Of a stretch of 16,569 bases of DNA, positions 6,502 to 14,400 are shown piece by piece. The translations under genes and the position numbers were made by a program. This DNA is from Candidatus Woesearchaeota archaeon. GTDB lineage: Archaea > Nanobdellota > Nanobdellia > Woesearchaeales > UBA525. Within the stretch, counting starts at the first letter, position 1. Each line of letters starts with the position of its first letter. The stretch spans positions 1-16,569 of the forward strand of contig JAAOYH010000028.1 in NCBI GenBank assembly GCA_018221245.1. The letters are read 5' to 3'. The notes under the pieces are model-generated. The model had not been told where the DNA came from, did not search any database, and saw nothing but the letters and a program-made list of their open reading frames with translations.

Positions 6502-7557
6502 ATGGTCAAGGTACTCATAATCACAGATAAGGGCTGCGAAAAAGCCTGTGCATCCGAATTGACGGAACTTCTTGGTGTAAAGAGTAGCATAACCCCCTAT
6601 GTAGTGGAATCCGAAATGAGCATTGATGACGCGCATAAAGTGGTCTATAGGTCTCAAGTGGCTTTAAGAGTGCTAATCCACATCGGTAGTGCTCCCAACC
6701 TAGACAATCTGGACAAAGGAACATTGGATGTCTCTTTCCTAGAAGGGAAAAACTTCAAGGCGCGAGGCGAACCACTAGATTCTGGATTGATGAGTCAGGA
6801 GATTGCAGAGGGCGTCGGCGCCTGGATCCACAAGAAGACAAAGCTTCCTGTCAAATTGGATAGACCAGATATCACAATCACAGCAATAGCCAGAAAAAAA
6901 ATAGACATCTGCGTCGATATTCTTGGAAAGGATCTTTCCAAGCGAGACTGGAGAATAATGCTCAGCAGAAGAAGCCTCAAGTCGACCGTAGCTGCCTCTG
7001 CAGCAATATACAGCGGTGCAAAAAAGGGCGAAACCATCCTGGATCCTTTGGCTGACGACGGCACCCTAATAATAGAGACTGCTCTGAAACTTTCAAACAC
7101 CAGCCCTAGAAAACATGATCGTGACATCCCAAATAATTGGAAAGAGGACTCAGAATCCACACCAGAAAAGCTGACTGCCTTCGCAAACGACCTAAGAGAG
7201 ACTAAGGCAATCAGGATAAATAGCAAGCTTGCAGGAGTCAATAAGATAATCCACAGCACAAAGGTAGCCGTCGACTGGATGGATCTAAAGCTAGAGAAAG
7301 GGAGTGTGGACAGGGTTCTATCATATCCTCTAACAAGTGGAAAGGCCTTGAACCCGAAGAAAGCATCTAAAGGAATTGACAATCTCATGAACCAGGTGGC
7401 TCACGTGCTGAAAAAAGACGGAGTCATGACTTGCATAACCGAGAAGCCGGAAGAATTATTACCTGCAGCCACCTCTTATGGCTTGAAAGAGATAGAACGC
7501 CACGAAATCTCTATGGGAAAAAGGCCTATGAGCATTCTGCTCTTCAGAGGTGCATGA
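6502..7557 (+). CDS. THUMP-domain methyltransferase-like protein with altered catalytic motifs
   Basis: This 351-residue protein has the layout of the Trm14/TrmN and RlmL group that makes N2-methylguanosine in tRNA or rRNA. Residues about 1-60 are an N-terminal ferredoxin-like region, about 65-150 a THUMP RNA-binding domain ending in ICVDILGKDLSKRDWR, and about 155-350 a Rossmann-like methyltransferase fold. The SAM loop reads D181-P-L-A-D-D-G-T188 where active relatives have DPxCGSGT. The catalytic motif IV position reads SYPLTSG (274-280) instead of (N/D)PPYG. The fold is kept but both signature motifs have drifted, so it may be a catalytically weak or dead paralogue acting as an RNA-binding subunit. 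Its stop overlaps the MBF1 start region (ATGATGA), so they form one operon. Leaderless start supported by the TATA spacing. Confidence 0.8.
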   Translation: MVKVLIITDKGCEKACASELTELLGVKSSITPYVVESEMSIDDAHKVVYRSQVALRVLIHIGSAPNLDNLDKGTLDVSFLEGKNFKARGEPLDSGLMSQEIAEGVGAWIHKKTKLPVKLDRPDITITAIARKKIDICVDILGKDLSKRDWRIMLSRRSLKSTVAASAAIYSGAKKGETILDPLADDGTLIIETALKLSNTSPRKHDRDIPNNWKEDSESTPEKLTAFANDLRETKAIRINSKLAGVNKIIHSTKVAVDWMDLKLEKGSVDRVLSYPLTSGKALNPKKASKGIDNLMNQVAHVLKKDGVMTCITEKPEELLPAATSYGLKEIERHEISMGKRPMSILLFRGA

Positions 7558-8006
7558 TGAGTTGCGACATGTGCGACAACAAGGAGATAGTCTCTGTCGT
7601 GAAAATAGAAGGTGTTGAAATGACTGTCTGCAAGGACTGTTCAAAATTCGGCACATTCATCAGACCATTGAATCAGACACCTGTGCTAAAACCCCGTTCT
7701 CACAGACAAATCAAGGAACCGGAAGTGATTGAGATTGTAAGAGACGGCACACCCGCCATCCTTAAACAGAAACGAGAACAGCTTGGAATTGATCAGGCAA
7801 AGCTTGCCGCCAAGATGAGAATTAAGCTCTCAGCATACAACCACTACGAATCAGGAAGCGCGAAGCCTGATCTGACAACCGCCAGAATACTCGAACAACA
7901 CTTAGGAGTTACACTCATAAAGAAAGAGAAGGTGCGACAAGTAGAGTTAGATCATGACGATTCTCCAAGCATGACAATAGGCGATTTGATAAAAAAAAGA
8001 AAATAA
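7557..8006 (+). CDS. Archaeal MBF1-type zinc-ribbon/HTH transcription factor
   Basis: This 149-residue protein has an N-terminal zinc ribbon (C3-x2-C6 and C25-x2-C28), a basic linker (about 44-56), and a C-terminal Xre/Cro-type helix-turn-helix at about 66-123 (LKQKREQLGIDQAKLAAKM ... YNHYESGSAKPD). It ends in a short tail IGDLIKKRK. This is the arrangement of archaeal multiprotein bridging factor 1. In eukaryotes MBF1 links activators to TBP; archaeal homologues bind the ribosome and affect translation or stress responses. The ATG at 7557 has GAGGTG four bases upstream; the ATG at 7554 overlapping the previous stop is the alternative. It abuts the convergent gene ending at 8007 with no gap. 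Confidence 0.88.
   Translation: MSCDMCDNKEIVSVVKIEGVEMTVCKDCSKFGTFIRPLNQTPVLKPRSHRQIKEPEVIEIVRDGTPAILKQKREQLGIDQAKLAAKMRIKLSAYNHYESGSAKPDLTTARILEQHLGVTLIKKEKVRQVELDHDDSPSMTIGDLIKKRK
7988..8003 (-). terminator. Oligo-T terminator for the minus-strand GT-C-like operon
   Basis: Directly after the stop of the gene at 8007-9389, the minus strand reads ttttctttttttta. Archaeal RNA polymerase terminates on such T-tracts without a hairpin. The same bases, read on the plus strand, encode the Lys-Lys-Arg-Lys end of MBF1, so it is dual-use sequence. Confidence 0.5.
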
Positions 8007-9389
8007 TCATCCTTGTTGCCTAGGAATATAGTACCATAAATCACTCTTATCTTTTTCCCGTATCAGAACAAATCTCTGCGTGTTTGGAAGGACAAAGAGC
8101 AGCCCCTCATCACTCCTGGAATATCTCGCATTGACCATTTCATCAGTCATGAAGATGTAAGCAGTCCCTGTAAGTTCAAGATAATCGTACACGGGTTCAG
8201 CTGTTCTGGAATAGAGTGCCTGTTCTAAATCCTCCTGTTCAGAATTTTCAGATAGGGTTGCGCGTCTTCCGCTGAAGTACTCTATCATAGGAGCATATGT
8301 AGGATCAGATAGAATTGCCCCATCATGACGTTGCAGTTGCATGAATCTCATCGACTCCACGAACTCAGCATCAGGAATATCATCTATCCTGTCGCGTATT
8401 AGGATGATGCACAGGAAGAGTCCTATACAGAAAATCAACGATAAAGATGCTTGCCTCAGGATGTCGAGATCCCATTTTCTTATGGCAAGGTCAGCCACAG
8501 CATATCCTATCAGTACAGATAACGCAACAGTCAATATTGGCGTAAATATCTTGAATATCATGGCGATAAGTACAGCAACGAACAGGTAGGCAACAGCCAA
8601 TTGTTTCTTTCTTAGCTGGGAAGAGAAAAGTCCGTATCCAGCGAGGATTATGAAGAATATGCTCACACCCATATCCTCTCCTAGTTCAAAGAATATATGG
8701 GGGTTGAGTGTTAGTTTGGCCAGCAACGGAGCCCATGTGAACGATCCTATCCAAGCCCAATACCAGACCATTGCTATTATTCCTACCACCACTACCGCGA
8801 CGAGCTGACGGTAAGAACGTCTAGCCAAGGAATATACGAAAATACATCCCGCGCAAAGCATTCCAAGCACAGGTGCCGTGATGATTGCCAACCACAATAG
8901 CAGAGCACCGAGTATACGATGCTTCTTGAAAGCCAATAGTGCACCTGATATGAACGTCAGACATAACAACCAAGGGTTGTGGCTAGTAGCAAATAGGATT
9001 GTGACAGGTGATAGAATCGTAGCTATCACTGCTATCATTCTAACGAAAGAATGTCTCAATAGTGTCTTGAGGTATCTATCTAGCAAGATGATGAATAACA
9101 TCCCTATCAACACTGGAAGCAACCATGCTGCTCCCAGGAACTCCATTCCCGCTAGCAATACAGTATGAGGCGTCTGGAACGAACGCACTCCCTTGAGAGC
9201 ATCATATATATCACCCTCAAGCAAAAGGTCAGCCTGTCTTAGGAACGTATAGCTCTCGGCCCTAGGGGTTATAGGTGCACCTTGGGCAAACCTAACAAGC
9301 AGAGGAATTAGGAACGCGATTAAACACAACGCCAGGATGATAAAAATTCCGTATCTATTGGCGAACCTCTGAAGCTTTCTGGTGTTCAT
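8007..9389 (-). CDS. Polytopic membrane protein, GT-C-like, second of a paralogous pair
   Basis: This 460-residue protein has a first helix at about 13-33, an outside loop with ESYTFLR (45-51), around nine to ten further helices between about 75 and 332, and a soluble C-terminal domain of about 125 residues facing the outside. It resembles the layout of GT-C glycosyltransferases, which transfer sugars from polyprenyl-phosphate donors. It is clearly related to its upstream neighbour: both have a SY-x-(F/V)LR stretch after helix 1 and a YFSxRR(A/T)L motif (here 371-379) early in the C-terminal domain. The usual Asp of the GT-C first loop is not obvious here (E45 could stand in), so it may be a non-catalytic partner. 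The ATG overlaps the previous stop by four bases, with GAGGTG seven bases upstream. Confidence 0.7.
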   Translation of the reverse strand: MNTRKLQRFANRYGIFIILALCLIAFLIPLLVRFAQGAPITPRAESYTFLRQADLLLEGDIYDALKGVRSFQTPHTVLLAGMEFLGAAWLLPVLIGMLFIILLDRYLKTLLRHSFVRMIAVIATILSPVTILFATSHNPWLLCLTFISGALLAFKKHRILGALLLWLAIITAPVLGMLCAGCIFVYSLARRSYRQLVAVVVVGIIAMVWYWAWIGSFTWAPLLAKLTLNPHIFFELGEDMGVSIFFIILAGYGLFSSQLRKKQLAVAYLFVAVLIAMIFKIFTPILTVALSVLIGYAVADLAIRKWDLDILRQASLSLIFCIGLFLCIILIRDRIDDIPDAEFVESMRFMQLQRHDGAILSDPTYAPMIEYFSGRRATLSENSEQEDLEQALYSRTAEPVYDYLELTGTAYIFMTDEMVNARYSRSDEGLLFVLPNTQRFVLIREKDKSDLWYYIPRQQG

Positions 9390-10876
9390 TTTTCAACACC
9401 TCTACAAGCAACTGTGTACACCTTGGCTCTGACAGAAAGACTCTTACTAGGCAAGCATACCTCATCGGTAATCTGTATCCCTACCCTATCATATTGACGT
9501 GCAGCATCTCCCGAGAAAAGTATGTGTGAGAACTCCCATTTCTCAGACTTATCAACTACTCCTGTGGTGAATCTGCCCGTGTATACTGCATGGGTATCAG
9601 AGACTAGCTCATCAGCATTACTAACTAGAAGAAAATCCGCGTCAGCAAGAGTTCTTCGTTGGCTGAAGTACTGGACCGCCCATGCTTCTCGTACTGTTGT
9701 CAGCACAACTGCATTCTGAGGCACCATTGATTTTAATGCTCTAAAAGCTGTGACATCGTCTGCAGAAGGTGCCTGCATTATCTGGTTATTTGCGGCCGAG
9801 AGTGCAGGCAGAAGAGCAGTGAACACGAATAGAAAAACCACAAAAATTCCGAAAGGGTATACTGCCCAGGGAAGCTTGGTCTTGCGCAAATATCTAGTTG
9901 ATACTAGGAGGCCATATCCTGCTAAGATGCTTAGAAGAGCAGTGAGCAGCAGCATTCCTATGCGGAACTCCACCAACCTCAGAAGCATGGCCACACCAAT
10001 CGCAAAGGAAGCTCCCACAACTCCGAAAGATGCTTTCATTCTGCTCTCAAATAAAACATGATATGCTCCCAGGATGCCAAAGAGGAACGTGATTACACCC
10101 ATGCCATACAATGCGGACAGCAAAGTAACGCTCTCGAACCTACTGGCAGCGTATTGCACAGGGAGGTTCTGCCATATCAGACGTAATCCATCTGCAAACA
10201 GCGCATTTTTGTAGATAAGAACGTAAAACCATATCGCAATCAAGAGGGTGAAGAAGAACAATTCGTTTATTCTAGAATCCATTCCGAAACCCTCTAGTTT
10301 CAGCAGCAATATGATTACAAGAAGAGAGAGAACCACCAAAAAGATCAGTGGATGTAAGAAAGTCAGCAGCAAAGTCAGTGCAATTATCCATTCTAGATAC
10401 TTCGCAGGATCCCCGAGCATCGCTATTATAGCCAATAAAAGTATGGCAGCCAGAGGAGTGGCGCTAGGCGTGTTCAGATAACTAGAGAAAATGAACTCTC
10501 CAGTTCCTGCAAGCACTACACTTATCAGGGAAGCAGCAGGAGATTTGGTTATCTGTCGTGCAAGGAAATATACAGGTATGAGCAGCAGCACCATGAATAG
10601 GTTTGGAAGTATCTTGTACATCGCCGGCGTGATGAGTGTCAGTGCAGCAAGAATATAGTCAAAAACTGGCGTGCGAACTCTTGCGGGAGATAGAACACTC
10701 AAAGAATCTTCTGCCAGATGGCTTCCAGTCTCATGAATACTGTTTACAGATCTTAGGACTAGATAGGAGTCGTAGCTTAGGCTCTCGGTACCTGCAGATA
10801 TTTCCATCCTTACCCAGAATAACGCTACGAGAAGCACAGCTAAGATAATATACTCCCAACGTACCCTCCGTGCCAT
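9386..10876 (-). CDS. Polytopic membrane protein, GT-C-like glycosyltransferase candidate
   Basis: This 496-residue protein has helix 1 at about 9-23, an outside loop with SYDSYLVLR (34-42) whose D36 matches the position of the first-loop aspartate of GT-C enzymes, about ten more helices up to residue 360, and an extracytoplasmic C-terminal domain containing QYFSQRRTLADADF (402-415). The GT-C superfamily includes oligosaccharyltransferases (AglB/STT3) and polyprenyl-phosphate-sugar transferases; this protein lacks the WWDYG motif of AglB, so N-glycan transfer to protein is not supported. Role in surface glycan or lipid-linked sugar transfer is inferred from the topology only. The ATG lies 27 bases from a TATA element (leaderless). 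It overlaps its paralogue downstream by four bases, so the pair is one operon. Confidence 0.7.
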   Translation of the reverse strand: MARRVRWEYIILAVLLVALFWVRMEISAGTESLSYDSYLVLRSVNSIHETGSHLAEDSLSVLSPARVRTPVFDYILAALTLITPAMYKILPNLFMVLLLIPVYFLARQITKSPAASLISVVLAGTGEFIFSSYLNTPSATPLAAILLLAIIAMLGDPAKYLEWIIALTLLLTFLHPLIFLVVLSLLVIILLLKLEGFGMDSRINELFFFTLLIAIWFYVLIYKNALFADGLRLIWQNLPVQYAASRFESVTLLSALYGMGVITFLFGILGAYHVLFESRMKASFGVVGASFAIGVAMLLRLVEFRIGMLLLTALLSILAGYGLLVSTRYLRKTKLPWAVYPFGIFVVFLFVFTALLPALSAANNQIMQAPSADDVTAFRALKSMVPQNAVVLTTVREAWAVQYFSQRRTLADADFLLVSNADELVSDTHAVYTGRFTTGVVDKSEKWEFSHILFSGDAARQYDRVGIQITDEVCLPSKSLSVRAKVYTVACRGVEK

Positions 10877-10897
10877 ACCCTGCAGAACGTCTAGCAG

Positions 10898-10908
10898 GTT
10901 TATATACG
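10898..10908. promoter_or_regulatory. Single TATA element that fits two divergent leaderless genes
   Basis: The core tttatata/tatata (10899-10906) is nearly symmetric. Its centre is about 27 bases from the minus-strand ATG at 10876 and about 25 bases from the plus-strand ATG at 10928. No second TATA-like stretch is visible in the 51-base gap, so one element may recruit TBP for both directions. Confidence 0.6.
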
Positions 10909-10927
10909 TTAGTGCAATCCCGTCGGT

Positions 10928-11464
10928 ATGAAAGATTTTAGCGACGTTAATAGGGAGATGGGGAACGTTGTCATTTTGGAAGCTATAGAACTATTAGAGC
11001 ACCATCAGGGTATTTATGTAGACAAACCTAATCTCGACACATCCGCGCATTATTCTGATACAAATCCTTTCACAAAAACAGAAGTATTTTCTTTTGCACA
11101 TCACGCAGGAGTGCCTGGGAGTATTCGAATATCTCCTAAGTTCGAGCACACTCGTCCTTGGATGCTCTTCTACATAGCTCATGAGCTAGGACGCGCTGCC
11201 CTGTTCCAGGCGCATCCAGATATCTACACAGATATCCCTCTTGAATTCAATGAAGGTTTCGCACAAATTTGTGGTATCAACACTTGCATCAATGCATCTA
11301 CAAAGCGTAATGGTGGTAAGTACATATACCCTGCAATGAGAAAGATAATCGCTAGCCAATTCTCTCCTTTCACAAGGGGTGTCGGTTACAGACAGGTCTG
11401 TAAACACTTGACGAACGGTACAACTCTAAGAGATATTGTTGACAACCCTAAAGAATTCTATTGA
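10928..11464 (+). CDS. Metallopeptidase-like protein with degenerate HExxH motif
   Basis: This 178-residue soluble protein has no signal peptide. Its centre reads WMLFYIAHELGRAALF, where H85-E86-L-G-R89 matches the zinc-protease HExxH motif except that the second His is Arg. About 20 residues on, EFNEGFAQ (106-113) matches the gluzincin NEGxA stretch that supplies the third zinc ligand (E109). The fold is therefore probably that of a small zinc metallopeptidase, but with one ligand lost it may be inactive or use another residue (H96 is nearby). The substrate is unknown. The ATG fits the shared TATA element for a leaderless start. Its 3' end overlaps the end of gyrA by seven bases on the opposite strand. 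Confidence 0.65.
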   Translation: MKDFSDVNREMGNVVILEAIELLEHHQGIYVDKPNLDTSAHYSDTNPFTKTEVFSFAHHAGVPGSIRISPKFEHTRPWMLFYIAHELGRAALFQAHPDIYTDIPLEFNEGFAQICGINTCINASTKRNGGKYIYPAMRKIIASQFSPFTRGVGYRQVCKHLTNGTTLRDIVDNPKEFY

Positions 11465-14400
11465 CGCAGCTGCCCAAGTATGTCTTTTATATCTGACATC
11501 TCGTCCTGATCGGGCGTGGTTTCTTCTTCAGGCTCCTGTTCAGGAATTGTTTCTTCCTGGACTGGTTCTACAACAGGTTTTTCAGGAGGTATCTCTTGGA
11601 CAGGCTGAGGAGCTTCTGGAACTGACTCTTCAGTTGGAGTCTCTATAGTGGGCTCCTGCGGAATATTCTCAGGTTCAACAACTGGAGGAACAATCGGGGC
11701 AACTATCTTCTCTTGTGGTTTCTCTGGAGGTTTGTCTTCCTCATCAGGAATAGGATCATCCTCCTCTTTCGATACTATCGTGCATGTGATGACCTTGTCT
11801 TCATCCTTGAGGTTCATAATCTTGACACCTTTGGTGTTTCTGCCGATGACACGGATGCCTAAAACAGGTGTTCTTATCGTGATGCCTTTCCTTGTTATGA
11901 CCATTATGTCCTGGTCCTCTCTAACGGCCTTAACCGCTGCTACCTTTCCGTTTCTAGGACCTGTGATTATGTTTCTGACTCCCTTTCCTCCTCGGTTGAT
12001 TAAGCGGTAGTCAGCAGGGTTTGTGCGTTTGCCGTAACCGTTAACGGTTATTGACATTATCATGCAATCATCCTTGACAACCAGAGAATCTACTACACGA
12101 TCATCTTTTGCGAGTCTGATTCCTCTTACGCCTCTGCTTACTCTACCCATAGGGCGAACATTCGTTCCAGAGAACTTGATTGCCATTCCTCTTCTTGTTG
12201 CTATCATTATAGTGGATTCACCAGTCGTTAAAAGAACATCCATCAGGTTGTCATCCTCATCGAGGTTGATTGCTTTGATGCCTGTCTGGCGAATGTTTCC
12301 ATAAGCTGAGAGAACTGTCTTCTTCACGGTACCCTTTCTTGTTACAAAGAACAGATACTTGTCATCTGTGAACTCTTTTACTGGGAAGACTGCGCGTACA
12401 TGCTCGTCCTGCTCCACATTGATTATGTTGATTATCGGCTTGCCCTTACTCGTTCTGCTACCTTCAGGTATGTTGTACGCCTTCTTCCAGTAGACCTTGC
12501 CCTTGTCGGTGAATATCATCAGCCAGGTGTGCGTGTTTGCAATGAAAAGGTGCCTTACGAAATCCTCATCCTTGGTTGTAGTTCCTATGATTCCCTTGCC
12601 ACCACGGTGCTGTGCTCTGTAAGTGTCGACAGGGAGTCGCTTGCAATAGCCTTCTTTGCTTATCGTGATTACCACATCTTCAGGATCAATCAAGTCTTCT
12701 AGGTCAATGTCCTCTTCTGCGCTCTCATCTATCCTGGTCTTTCTGGCATCTCCGTAAGTCTCTATCAGTGACTGCAGCTCTTCCTTGATTATATCCAGGA
12801 TATTCTGCTCTGAACTTAGGATTTGCTTGAGACGCATAATCAGATCGTGCGTCTCTAGAAGGTCTGTTCTAATCTTGTCCTGCTCCAGACCTGTGAGACG
12901 AGAGAGCTTCATCTCCAGTATTGCGTTCGCCTGTTTCTCCGAGAGATTGTATCCAGTCATCAAGGCTTCGCGTCCTTCACTGGCGCTCTTGGCTTTCTTG
13001 AGTTTCTCAACTATAGCGTCGATATTATCCAAGGCCTTCACTAATCCCTCTAGAATGTGCGCCTTATCCTCTGCTTTCTTGAGGTTGTACTCTGCGCGTT
13101 TCCTAACTATGATTCTTCTGTGGAGTATGAAGTGATCTAGTACTTCCTTGATACCCATGACTTTGGGCTGACCATCCACAATTGCGAGCATTATGACCCC
13201 TATCGTGACAATCATGCGTGTGTGGTGGAGTAATTGGTTCTCTACAATCTCAGAGTTAGCGTCCCTCTTGAGCTCAATGACTATGCGCATGCCCTTTCTG
13301 TCGGACTCGTCAAAAATATCTGAGATGCCTTCAACCCTCTTGTCTTTCACCGAACGAGCGACCTCCTTGATCAGGTCTGCTTTGTTGACCATGTAAGGTA
13401 TCTCTGTGATGATTATTCTGTTCTTGCCCTTCTTGGTAGTCTCTTTGGACATGACTGCTTTTACACGGAGTCTTCCTCTTCCTGTGCTGTAGTATGAGTG
13501 AATGCCTGAGATGCCTTGGATGGTTCCTCCAGTTGGGAAGTCTGGACCAGGCATTACCTGAAGAATCTCTTGCAGCGGGACTTCAGGGTCCTCTATGATT
13601 TTGATGGTTGCTTGTGCTACTTCAGCCAGGTTGTGGGGTGGGATGTTCGTAGCCATGCCAACAGCGATGCCTGTGCTGCCGTTGATTAGGAGGCCTGGGA
13701 CTTTTGCAGGGAGGACTGTGGGCTCTTCGAGGCTGTCATCGAAATTGGGCGTCATCTCGACTGTCTCTTTATCCAGGTCCTGAAGCATCTCATCGGATAT
13801 TTTGGCGAGTCTTGCTTCTGTGTTATGGTTGATGAACCCGTTAGCGATAAAAGAATGGCAATTGCTATCGACTTTCACTGAATAAACTTTCTTCCCTTTC
13901 TCATTACGCTTAACTGCTGTAATCGGAGAGAACAAATAATTATTGTCTAACAGCCAGTCTACTAGTTTTCTGTCCTCTTTGCTTAGCAGATGTTGCACTT
14001 TGTTCTTGTTGACTCTTAGACGATTATACCTATCAAAATTATATTTGTGAAAAATATTCTGAGAATAAGTAAACCTAAGATAATCGTTCAGGAAAGGTAT
14101 GAAGTCTGTCTTACTCATTCTCTTATCAGAGATCTTTTCAACTGTGAGAAGAACTTGACCCTTCCTATCCGAGAAAAACCCTATAAATCTGTTGAATCTG
14201 CTAACGTGGTCTTGGTTAGAGATGACCAGTCGGTTGCAACCATTCCTCCTATCTATATTTATTATATTCGATGCGATTCCGAAATTCAACAGAACCACTT
14301 TCAACTGCCTCACAAGTTCTCGGCTCTTTGATGTATAGAAGAGTTGCATTGATTGGCCGCCGTGCCTCTTGTCTGTCTTTGCCTGAACACTCCCATCACC

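Noticed and set aside
6795..7388. A 197-codon minus-strand frame
   Set aside because: It is antisense to the THUMP protein, with no promoter or family signal.
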